The notes under the pieces are model-generated. The model was not told the origin of the DNA and did no database searches. It saw nothing but the letters and a program-made list of their open reading frames with translations. A DNA stretch of 64,000 bases. Origin: Clytia hemisphaerica. Its lineage: Eukaryota > Cnidaria > Hydrozoa > Leptothecata > Clytiidae. Numbering within the stretch: the first letter of the stretch is position 1; each line of letters starts with the position of its first letter. A program made the translations under genes and the position numbers. Positions 12,558 to 23,261 of this stretch are shown in pieces. Where the stretch lies: contig CACVBU010000824.1 in the NCBI GenBank assembly GCA_902728285.1, positions 885,307 through 949,306 of the forward strand, written 5' to 3'.

Positions 12558-15500
12558 ATGGCTTCCAATTCAAATGATAATCAGTTTAATTATATAGAAC
12601 GACCTAGTACGTCGAAAGAATACTGCAGACTGTGTTCTGAAGAGTACAAAGTTTACAACGCGGAATCTAAAGAGTGCCGGTTTAATTTATTCGCCACGAA
12701 AAAATCCAAAAAGAAAAAAGAGAAAGACAACGCTACACTGAGAGACAGACTTAGAGCTGTGAATTTGATTGTTGAAGAGGATCCTGACTTGTCGGAGTCG
12801 ATTTGCCGATCATGCGTATCAAATTTGAAAAAGATTGAAGAGGCGAAGAAAATAACAGAAAAATGGGTCGGACTCGGACTGAAAAGGAAACTCCCAGAGG
12901 TGGATGAAGAGAATGAACAGCAGATTGTTGGCGCGAAAAAAATCAAGATCGCTAATGATTGTAATGAGAAGGTGAGTTTTTAACCATTCCTATATTTTTA
13001 TGCATTATAGCCCATTACTTACCTTACCTTAACTTTTTGGTCCTAGATCAAACTCTAGACATTCTATAATTTCAGATGGAAGTTATTGATCTAGCTGACT
13101 TAGACGATATCTCGCATGCATGCTTTACGGAATTTCCCAACGCTGTAAAAGAGCTGGAGGCACCCACCGTCGAAAGTATTGTCAATTTTAGCGATGCAGA
13201 ATCTTGCAAAGCAGTCGATGCCCTATGTCCGGTTCTATCTAGTGCTTTGAAAGGTGCGATGGGTGGAAAAGATCGAAAACCAGACGGAGAATCCTCAGTT
13301 GACCATGCAATCAGAACTTTATGCTACGGCGCCATTTTCAAATCACGGTTAGTAATAAAATATTAATACGTAAAGAATTGATTGTATTATATCTGTGCCT
13401 GGGTTCGACTGACCTTGATATCTGACCTTGGGCATCGCTAGAAGTTTATTCAAATTTTCTTTTAAGGTATCCCAAGAATTCAAACGTTGTTGCTTCGAGA
13501 AATGACCAAATGTTAGTATCGGCGGGTGCTAGCAAACGTTCTTTTGGGTGGTTCAACAAAATGGGTCTTTCTAATTGTTATAATACTGCTTTGGAGCGTA
13601 ACGAAGACATGGGGGAAAATTTCGATTCTGAAGTCCTTGGTTGGAAAAAGGAGATCGAAGATGACTACAAGGCAATTTTGGCATTAAAGAAAGATAATGA
13701 CGCAACGTTCGAGGAGGCAAAACAGCTACGGAGATTGACAAATCCGGCTGCTGCACTATTTAAGGTTTTTAATTACTTTTTATACCATCATAAATATCCC
13801 AGTCAAAGCTACGGTGAAAATTGTTCTAGTTCTAATGATAAATTTAAAACAATACGTTGATTGGTTTCTGCTAAAACTGAAACACTCAATTTTCTTTTAG
13901 ATTGTTGGAGACAACTTGGACTTTGAGAAAAGGGCAAGACACCAAGGAAAGAACAGACGTAATGAAAGCATCCATTGGTTTCACTACATGGCTATATTAC
14001 ACAGGGTTCATCCCTCTAAAGGTAACGACTATTATTTTCGAAATCTGCATCAAAAATTTTTTGTTTTCTTCAGAATTGATGATCAATAAGAAAGGACTAA
14101 TTTAATGGGATAAAAACTTTAATTTCACTTTTTACATTTAGCCAATCGAACACTACAAGAGTATCGCAATATGCCTATATTCCCTGGATTGAAAACGCAA
14201 GAAGTGCTTTCAAGCACCTACAAGATCCTGATAGCCCGAAGCATTGTTAACTTCATCCCTGCATTCAAGTTTCTACGGAAAAACGTCTGCTGGCATATAC
14301 CTCACGCATTTTCAAAAGAAATGTCAGAAAAATCTCGCGTTGTAAGTATTGGTATAAGCCCTAATAATCTTACATACCTTACTTAAAAACATAAATTGAC
14401 GAGGAGATATGAGTTGTGACATTATGTTAGAAATCTTTTATACTATGGTAAATACCGTCACAAAGTTTAATTAAAAAAGATAAACATTATTTATTCAGGT
14501 ACCTCTTGGACTTTCGTTTCACGCTGAAAACTCTACAACCGAAATTATTCAAATTATACGGGAAATTCAAGACAAATATGTTCCAATGATGGACATTGAC
14601 ACTGACGAAGATGATGAAATAGGGAGACTAATCATCGAATCACTATTGTTCGGAGGAGACCAGCTTACAGAAGAGAGGATCATTAACGCTCAACAAGGCT
14701 TTGTCGATTGTCGAAACGATTATGAGATGCTGCAAGGGTTGAAACCAGCTTATGAAGACTGGCATTTGAAGCGAACCCTATACGAGGTAAGACTGAATAA
14801 AACAATATTTAGGTGTGCCTTATATATTGATAATAACTAAACCTTCTATGATTATTTTTATAATATCAAAATGAATCAAAAATACCAATGACATAAAAAA
14901 AATAATCGTTTACTTCCATCAGGTTAAGGAAACAATATTTCGCCAAAGAGAATCAGGGGCCCAACATGGTACCACCGAATGGTCGATGAATGTAACGAAT
15001 TCAACAAATGCCAAAAAAGGAGCTAAAGACGATTTCAACGCATTCAAAGAGTTTAGCGATGTCGAAACAGATGCATTAATTGTAGCTGCAACGATGACTC
15101 ATTTTAATATGCAAAAAATCGAGGGTAAGTTGAAAGTTGTTCAAAGGATTTTATTTAATTCAGTTTTCATACCAATGATGAAATTTATAAGTTTTCTGAA
15201 GAATTCTCTTATCTTTTGAAAATTTTAATGATTAATTTTTTTTCACCTTACAGATGATCCTATTCCTGGCGATGTCAAAAATGGTGGTAACGATGCAAGA
15301 TATGCTTGGCTACAAAAGAATGTGGAAGAAATTTTCAGAAGGTCAGCACTTTAGCATAAAGACTATATTATTACAGCGTGAAGTAATAGTAAACAAAGTT
15401 GGTTTATATTCTACAAGTTTAACCCTTTTTTACCAAGATTTCTTTTTGTATTTTCAGATTCACAGTGATGTATAATGTTGAGATCAAAGAAAATGCTAAA

Positions 15501-16509
15501 GTCGAGGATAATCCATTCAAGATGAAACTGTACTTTTGTTCGAAATGCGAAAACACAACAAAAAAACCGTACAAGACAAAAAACGGGCGAGACAGCCACG
15601 AAGTTGCTAAGCACCAATATGACAGGTAATAAAAAATAGATATCCTGTCTAAAGTTTAGTATAAAATAATCTTTGAAAGCTCTATCGAAAATGTGCTAAA
15701 ATAAAAAGTTACAATAGAATCTGATATAACAGAAAATGTTTAGCAGAAAATATCACTCAAATACAATAATATTTGAAAAAATATATAGAAATAATTTCTT
15801 CATTTCTAGAAATGCTATGGAGTCAACTAACGAACCTACTGAGGAGGAAGAGAAGGAAACTATCAATCACAAATTGAGTTATCAGAAAGCATTGTTTACT
15901 TACAATTTGTTGTTGAGGTCAATAAATGATGCAATCAAAGAGGGGGATGGAGAAAGGCTGTTTGAGCATTATCGAGTTGCAGTCCTTTATTTCAAGTGTT
16001 ATGGAAGAAGTAAATATGCCTACACAGTTTTAAAATCATTCTTTCGTATTAAGATGGAGCCATCTGCTGCCCTGAGTCTTATTTGGGAACGTTTCATCAA
16101 CAAACATGGAATGAAGGGGTACAATATTAGTATGGATTTACACATGGAACACTTGAACAATTATTTAAAGGAGCTACTTCGTGACCTCCGTGGCAATGTC
16201 AACAGAGAAAATGCTGAAAGAGTATCAAAGTCATTGAAAAATCTTAAAAGCATCGTGGAAAAATTTGAAAACGAGTCAAAAATCAAACAACAAATTTCAT
16301 CAAAAAACAAAGCAAAGACTCTTAAAGATGTTCAAAATCTCGTTGCTCAATTCATGAAGCAGAATATCTTTGCCGAAAGCAATGAGAAAAGTCACAGTTA
16401 TGAATCGTTCCCTGATTTCAACAGTGACACACTTTCAAAGCTAGATATTGACAAACTTCTTCAGTGGGCAAAATCAAAAAAGGAAGACTTCAAACTGTTA
16501 TATTCTTAA
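12558..16509 (+). CDS. DUF6589-like protein with ZAD-like and C2H2-like zinc fingers, 10 exons
   Basis: Exons are 12558-12971, 13076-13347, 13467-13764, 13901-14021, 14142-14341, 14499-14786, 14923-15124, 15254-15341, 15458-15625 and 15810-16509. All are GT-AG and in phase, giving 2751 nt and 916 residues with no stop or frameshift. Cys23-Cys26 (CRLC) and Cys83-Cys86 (CRSC) form a ZAD-like finger. The central part has GDNLDFEKRARHQ, NESIHWFHYMA, EEMSEKSRVVPLGLSF-like and EDWHLKR blocks that I recall from DUF6589 (Pfam) proteins of invertebrates and fungi. Near residue 660, FCSKCE, then H and H, looks like a C2H2 finger. SMDLHMEHLN follows near the C-terminal helices. The gene meets the RecQ-like gene tail to tail, 107 bp apart. 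The function is not established; a transposase-like or DNA-binding role is inference. The start ATG is the first in the frame before CRLC. Confidence 0.8.
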
Positions 16510-16616
16510 ATTTCATAGCATTTTTTTTGTAACTCAATGCTTTTGTTGTTTGATCTTGAAAAGAAAAATTAGAAATGAGTATATTCATAAAATATAACAA
16601 TGTTCCTTCAATTCCT

Positions 16617-18840
16617 TCAATGTTCAAGCTCAAAATCTATATCAATATCAGATAGGTTTTCAAAATCAGAAAAAACATATTTTTCCTCCTCGTTGACACT
16701 GTTTTGATCTGTTTCAGGTTCCTTTACAGCTTCCTTTTCAGGACAAGAAACGAAATAGTCTGATATTATTGAGTAAATCATTATCGCAATGTGTTCATCA
16801 ACTATAGTCATGTGATCCATCAAGTAGTCTGGTGATGTTACGTAGTTGATATTCTCTAATATATCAGTGATCACTGGTCTAGTTAAGCCAGTTATCGAAG
16901 AAGAAGGTAAGTTTATATGGGGGTCACTTTGAAAATAATTATGATGGTATTCCAATAACAAAGCTTCAATAGCACTTTTATCCTCCAGTGTAGCATTTCG
17001 AACTGGTTCAATAACATGGGCAGTACCAAACTCGCATTCCTTTTCAAAATCATGATTATTGGGATGATCGGAAGATTGATGACAGACTGAGCAACATGAA
17101 TAGGCTGGAGCTAGCGAAACAATAGGGCTGCTATTTTCGTTGAATGGTGAAAACAATGCAGTGCGTAAACAGGTGGTTAATTTGGTGTAATTTTTCATTT
17201 TTGGGTTGATGTCCTTGTCACAACCTTTGTATGTGTATAATATGGCATGACAATCCGATTCATCATTCCGTCCTGCCCGCCCAATCTGCTGGCAGTAATC
17301 AACAAGTGAAAAAGCAGGCCCAAAATGACAAACATACTTTAATTTTTTTGCATTGATACCACACCCGATTGTGCTTGTTGCAATTATGACACGAGGTAAT
17401 GTATCATCTACAGAAGTAAGCGAAGCAAGGTACTTCTCTTTGTTGTGTGGTGATGTGTCTGCATGAAACATGCCAACAAGAAAATTATCATAATGCTTTT
17501 CCCGATTTTTGTAGATTCCTAATCCAAGTTTGGATAGAAACTGCCCAAATAACCAAGAAACCAGTTTCTGAGATCGACAATATATCAACACTTTTGGAGT
17601 GTTTTCACTGTTTTGACTGATAATGTTGAGCAGCCAATTAAAGCACGATATTGATTTGCTCCCAGCATCTACGATTGATAGTCTAATATTCTTTCTATCA
17701 GGAGAAGAATGAATATACCTTACATATTTAGACAGACTGCATGCACCTCGCAAAATTTCAGTGAAGTCCATTTCAATTGTTGCACTAAGGGCCAGAACGG
17801 GAACTTTCTCTGAACAAAATGATCGAATCTCTCCGATGCGAGAAAAGGCTTCTCTGAATACGCTTTCTGTAGAAGATGAAGCAGGAACACCCCTGAAAAA
17901 AAGAGTAAAAAACTTCTCAATACAGTAAGGGTAAATTTTGGTGAGCCTCTATGCTTAGCAAAACGAATTTTTTGAGCCTCATGCTTATGCTATGCTTATG
18001 TACATACATTTTGCAAGTTTTTTGTAATTTGGGAGATTAAAAATGCCTTGAAATCTTAGACTGAGGCTTAGCATATGTTTAAGTTTTTCTAATATTTGAG
18101 CCTGAATATGCTTATTAGTGTTATGCTTATTAAAAAAACGTGTTTATTACACATATATATATATATATCATGATCAAGCCTGGGAATGTCACAAATTGAA
18201 ATTTTGATTTAAAAAATACATGGAACATATATGCAGGATCAAAGATTTTTTTGTTTCAATTTGCTAGCAAATAAAAAGGCCTTGGTTTAGGCATTTTCAT
18301 AGAAATAAAAATTACTTACCACGAAATTTTATGGGCTTCATCAACAACAACACAAACAACGTTCTTTCGAAGAAATGACGTGGTGAGAAAATCTTTCACT
18401 GAGGACAAAAGCCATTTTTCAGGAATTCCAAATAAGATATTGTACCCATTCATTTTAAGTGTTTCAACGTCTGAACATTTGTCAAGGCTGCATGCCTTGA
18501 TGTTGAGATATGAACCAAGTTCTTCAGCTTCAGCAATTTGATTCCGTATCAGATTTTGTAAAGGCGAAACCACAAGAACAATTGGGTGCTTCGAACTGTT
18601 GGGAAGGGCCCGGAAGATTGAAGGAAGTAACTGATAAATCATACTTTTTCCATATGCGGTAGGAAGGATAGCAAGAGTATCTTTACCAGCAACAACATTT
18701 TCGATGCAGTCCATCTGCTTTCTCTTCAACGAGAAATTTGAATCAACTTTCTTAATTGCATCAGTAGCAATTTTTTCTAGAGTTAGAGAAGATTGTTCAG
18801 TCATTTGTGACTTAAAAGCATCAACTTGTGCAGCAGCCAT
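16617..18840 (-). CDS. RecQ-like superfamily 2 DNA helicase, 2 exons
   Basis: Exons 18840-18320 and 17892-16617 join in phase to 598 residues. The visible motifs are Walker A PTAYGKS (residues 60-66), SPLQNLIRNQ (Ia), VVVDEAH (about 164-170, Walker B), ALSAT (III), VLIYCRSQ (IV), ATSTIGCGI (V) and QQIGRAGR (VI). This fixes it as an SF2 DEAH helicase of RecQ type. A Cys cluster (CCSVC, then H and C residues) follows the core. No RQC winged helix or HRDC domain is recognisable, and the C-terminal tail is acidic. It would unwind DNA 3' to 5' using ATP. It is convergent with the DUF6589-like gene, and both are undamaged. It could be a host helicase paralogue or the helicase of a mobile element. 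Confidence 0.85.
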
Positions 18841-20287
18841 TTTCTAATGTGATGTTGTTATAAAAATAACAGTTTGTTTTGTGTACGTTGTTATAAAAAT
18901 AACAGTTTGTTTCGTGTGTCGAGTTCGAGATTTCCAAGACAGGAGTAAAACCACTGATGATATATGTGTTGTGTCTAATGTTTTTTTTAAATAACAGGTT
19001 TTTTGTGTATCAAAAGTAAAACCAAGAGTATGAAGTAAAATCTAGTCTGCCGTTGTGAGAGATTATAAATTTGTTACTATTCATATTATTAATATTTGCT
19101 AAAGAAGAAGTAAAAAAACAAAATATTATTTGCAAAAAATTGAAAATAGTTTTCTAAGATTACCACAACCAACTTTCCCAGCCTTGTTTATGTTTATAAA
19201 AAGTGCGCCATTATGAGATTCAAAATTATTCAAAATTAATATTCGCGGTTCAATGGTTACACTCACTAAAACTAAAATTGCGGAAAGCAACTTTTTCTTA
19301 AATAGTAAACACGACCGCGCATTCTATGTTCACCTTCTTGAACATTCAAACAGACCCGTCTATCTGCTGAACAAGGAATTCGAGTTTTTTCGAGATTTCC
19401 GCAGTGAAGCGATAGACGGGATTCCGGTCTAACCTTTGGTTAGATGACGGGTGACTCTAGAGTAGCAGGGCAAGCTTACTCATGCCCACACCTGATGCCA
19501 GACTTTGGTCTTCATCTATCCACACTCCATTTATTTCTCAACTTTCTTTAAATTCACTTACCAGTTTTCTCTCCGCTAAATTTGTAGATTTATATTTATT
19601 GTTTGTCTATCGTAAGAATGTTTATTTGTGGGTTGTTACTTTTTGGTTCTTTGTATATATTTCGTTATTGTTGTTGGCTTTAAGGTTTGTTGCTGTTTTC
19701 TTTTGTTGGTTTTCAACTTTTGTCCTTGTCGTTGTTGAAAAAGTTGGTGAAAATGATTTCTCGCTCAGGCTGATGGAAATTAATGATATGTTTACCGTAA
19801 TGACGATTTTCAGAATTCGATGCAGCCAAGTTTTCATTATTCATTATTTTACCATAAACATTTATTTTTACCAGATTTTTCGTTTTTCCTTATAGATACA
19901 CAATCCGAAGTCTAACATTGAGTTACGGTGATTGGAAGAGTTTACGCTGATAAAGACCATCGTCTATACCCGGAAAACTATACTTTAGCTATAAAAAACT
20001 TGGACGTATATTATAGAGTTGGGTCACAAGACCACACAAACCAAACGCAAAATCATTATCTTGAACTTTTCAAAATATCTTAAGGTTTAATCGTAAGGAA
20101 TCGTTAGTTAGGAATCGTGGAACGAGGTGATGAGCGTCGATTGTAGAACAAATTCATATCGAAAAGAGATGATAGGAAAAGAAATAAAATTGATGACATC
20201 AAGTCAAAACTTTGTAAAGTGTTTTCAAAAGTTGGTCGTAAACTAGTAAATACTGTTGAAATAGAAGAAATAAAATAAGAATAAACA
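18841..20287. other. Intergenic stretch with a short tandem duplication
   Basis: A unit of about 35 bp (GTTGTTATAAAAATAACAGT plus TTGTTT) is present twice at about 18855-18915, just upstream of the RecQ-like start and probably within its promoter or 5' UTR. No gene is supported in the rest. Confidence 0.45.
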
Positions 20288-21617
20288 TTAAAGTCTCTTT
20301 TTGATTGGTTCCTGATCACAATCTTGACATTGGGGATAGTCTTCTTCATCGTCATCCACACCATGCAAGTACTCGGCACAATATACGCAAATTGGCTCAT
20401 AGCCGCACTTATAATACAGTTTTTCGATGGGATCAGCACAACAGTGGTCTTTTATGAACACATCCTTCGGAAGATTTTTGACTTGCATATCCTCAAATAC
20501 TAGACCACATGTATATCAAAAAGCGTTTCCAACATTTGTTTGGTATTTTTGGTTAGTTTTTTCTTAGAAAAAACCAAACGCCACTTTCCACATTCGGCAC
20601 ATTCGACCATCACATCCGTGTTCTTCGCGTGTTGCACTGAGGGAGAGAATGTCATCTTTACACGCTTCGATTTTGGTTTCACTTTACTGCTTGGTCGGTT
20701 CTGAAACAAAAATCATAATAAAAGATTATAAAACATAGTCAGACTTTTCATCTAGTTGAGATATAAAATGCAAGCCTTATAATATTTTTTGTGTTAATTT
20801 TTTTCTATCATTTAACTTGATCATATCAATCCTTTACCTCTTTCGTCTCGGTCCCATAAACCTCATGAAACTTTTTATAATGATCGTCAACTGGAACTGG
20901 ATCTGGAAGCCATTTCATGTCTTTCGTTTGGTCATCACGTCTTGGTCTACACGATTGAAAGAAGAAAGAATTTTAAAAGTAGACTGTTAGTTGCCTTTAG
21001 AATGAGCTATCTTTGATTTTAAATTGACTTTTGATGTACAATGATTTGTTCAAATTCCACAAGACAAAACATATTGCGAATACATTTTTTTTGCTTTAAC
21101 TTACTTGCAGATGGTACATGTGGCAATGCCACACTTCTTGATCTGAAACCCATAATGCGTCTCTTTACAACAATGCTTTAAGAAGTTTTTGAGGTTTTGA
21201 CTGTTTTTCACATCCTTCTTTGTAGTACTATCTCGCTGAAATCAAAGTATGAACAATATTTTAATAAGTAATATGGGGTTATATGTAATACAACTATAAG
21301 ACAGCACAACAAGAGACTACCAAAAGTAATGCAGGGGCTACACATGAAAACAAGATGAGTACAAATTCTTTCATAAATACCAAAAGTGTATTGTCAACTT
21401 CGAGATATTGATTCCATATAGCAACGATGGCCTCTTCATCTGCTGGAAGGAAAGTTTCGAACTGTTTGTCCTTTAAAGCGAGCCGTTTCATTTGAGACTG
21501 GAGCAGCAATAATGGGCTTTCCATCGAATCAGCATAGGTAAGTTTTTGTTCAGCATCCAAACCCTCTCTGATTTGTTTCATGTTTTGGAGTTTCGCTGAA
21601 TTGAAAGAGGAAAACAT
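20288..21617 (-). pseudogene. C-terminal part of a Cys-rich repeat-family gene, frameshifted
   Basis: Minus-strand exons are about 21617-21400, 21235-21105, 20946-20838 and 20700-20288. They encode a Gln/Leu-rich helix; a Cys/His segment (KHCCKETHYGF, then CGIATCTIC); the linker WLPDPVPVDDHYKKFHEVYG; then ECAECGKWRLVFSKKKL. The last is followed, one base out of frame near 20515, by CCADPIEKLYYKCGYEPICVYC and CQDCDQEPIKKR. I recall this tail from large multicopy invertebrate proteins of unknown function that look transposon-derived. The N-terminal catalytic part is absent. The one-base break separates TLFD from TCGLVFED, so this copy is a truncated pseudogene unless the base is an assembly error. 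Confidence 0.6.
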
Positions 21618-21756
21618 AGCTTATTATAATAAATTCAAAACTACAAATTATCAACGCATTGAGGGTTTTGTTACAATACCATTTCTAGTTAAGATACGGC
21701 ATTGGTTTAAGTCTTGAAGAAGATAAAATCTATATTAAGAGAAAAGACAATTCACA

Positions 21757-21990
21757 CTGTCCCAGTGAGCACCCGATGTCTTCGCGACGTCGGGGATTGA
21801 GTCATATTTAAGATTCGTCGACGCTTGAGACTTCTCAGAGACGTCTTGATCTGACGTCATTAATCACTATGCTTTCGAAGTCGTCGCTAAGATGTCGTGA
21901 TATTAGACATCATGTGAACATAAAGCGTAAGCGACGTCTTGATAAGCGCGGTCGACATGTTTGCTATTTTGACGACCTCGCAGTGATGAC
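21757..21990. repeat. GACGTC-rich repeat with a CCCAGTGAGCAC end
   Basis: It begins near CCCAGTGAGCACCCGATGTC and carries many GACGTC and AGACGTCTTG blocks. The end resembles the CCC(A/G)GCCGGCAC ends of the element in the Helentron at 60497 and 61455, which also carries GACGTC/AAGAC blocks. It is probably a diverged, incomplete member of the same non-autonomous family. Confidence 0.45.
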
Positions 21991-22330
21991 TAGAATAAAG
22001 ATTTATAAACAAAACCCAAAGGCCTTTAGAAGAGTACCTTAAAGGAAGTTTTTTGTTTAAAAATTCTGGCTTTTGAAGGTAAAAAATACTTGTGAAAGCC
22101 GAAAACAAACTGGAGTAAATTATCAAAACGAATGTTAAATTTTGAAGATGTTAAATTTCGAACGTTTTAAAAACAATAAATTGACAAAACCAAAGAAAAT
22201 AATTACTCTTGAAGAATTGTATATATTTTCAATATTATATATTATATACTTCCGTTTCATTTGTATAAATTTCCATAAAACATCAACAAAAATTCCAGTT
22301 CAACTTAACTGAAAAAAGAAGCAGGACTAT

Positions 22331-22535
22331 GTGTTGATTTTTCATAATAAATAGCCCAAAGTTTAGTTTCAGGTTGACCTATAAACAGACAAAACCTTGT
22401 CGTTCATCAATTCCAGAAATGCGTTGATTTTTCATAATAAATGGCCAAAAATTCAGTTTTAGGTTGACCTATAAACAGACAAAACCGTGTCGTTCATCAA
22501 GTCAAGAAATTGTTGATTTTTATAATAAATGGCCA
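22331..22535 (+). repeat. Tandem repeat, about 2.3 copies of an 88-bp unit
   Basis: The unit runs GTTGATTTTTCATAATAAAT, then AGGTTGACCTATAAACAGAC and CGTTCATCAA. Two full copies and the start of a third abut the Tnp2-like fragment. Confidence 0.8.
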
Positions 22536-22539
22536 TGAT

Positions 22540-23215
22540 GATTTGGATACCTCGAGTGTGTCAAGTTTGAGTGAAGCTGATGACACGCCTTTTTTAGAAG
22601 ATAATGAAAATAACACTGGAAGTCCAAATGAATCATTTGATTCTTTTGACGAGAATGAGAGTAATGATAATGATGAGGAGTATGATGATTACTTTGAAGG
22701 GGATAGTTCTAGCAGTGATTCAGAAGATAATGTTGACATTGATCATGAAGGAGACCTCTTGTCTGATGAACTACAACGGTGGGGCTGTAAGAATAAGGCT
22801 ACCAGAAGCGCGTTCGATGAGTTGCTCTCCATACTACGTGCCCATGGTCATGCAAACTTACCTAAGGACTCAAGAACTCTTCGAAAGACTCCTAAAACTG
22901 TCTAAACAGCAGAAAAAGCAGGTGGCAAATATATTTATCTTGGAATTAAGCAAGGAATAATTAGATGTTTCAATCAACTTGAAAACTTTGAAGGTAATTT
23001 GATAAAGCTTTAGATAAATGTTGATAGACTGCCAATATTTAAGTCAACTGGCCTTCAAGTTTGGCCTATTTTAGGAATGTTATGTAAACTGCATCCTTTC
23101 TTGATTACAGTATTCTGTGGCGAAAGTAAGCCAGACAGTGTTGAAGAGGTTTTAAATGACTTTTTATTGGAGTATAATTTTCTTGAACAAAATGGTTTAG
23201 TGCTATTTCGCAAAG
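22540..23215 (+). pseudogene. N-terminal fragment of a Tnp2-like transposase
   Basis: An acidic Ser/Asp/Glu leader is followed by LQRWGCKNKATRSAFDELL and HANLPKDSRTLRKT. There is then an in-frame TAA (near 22902), followed by GGKYIYLGIKQGI in the same frame. Further on come LPIFKSTGLQVWPILG and FCGESKPDSVEEVLNDFL. This is the usual N-terminal series of multicopy EnSpm/CACTA-type Tnp2 relatives. The match ends at about 23215, before the catalytic part. The stop and truncation make it a fragment. A C-terminal fragment of the same kind of protein lies at 43085. Confidence 0.6.
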
Positions 23216-23261
23216 TTTGCAAAAAAATAAAAACATTTAGTGTTGTGGAAGGAGGCAAAGA

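Noticed and set aside
12130-19480. Terminal inverted repeats bracketing the DUF6589-like and RecQ-like pair
   Set aside because: I compared the flanks by eye and found no convincing inverted ends or target duplication, so no element boundary is claimed.
19380-19490. A G/C-rich patch with GGTCTAACC-type inverted bits, considered as a tRNA
   Set aside because: No cloverleaf with a T-loop GGTTCRA motif and matching acceptor stem could be drawn.
19482-19895. A 137-codon plus-strand open frame with hydrophobic stretches
   Set aside because: Biased T-rich composition gives runs of Phe, Leu and Val; there is no recognisable domain, no splice context and no support for the start.
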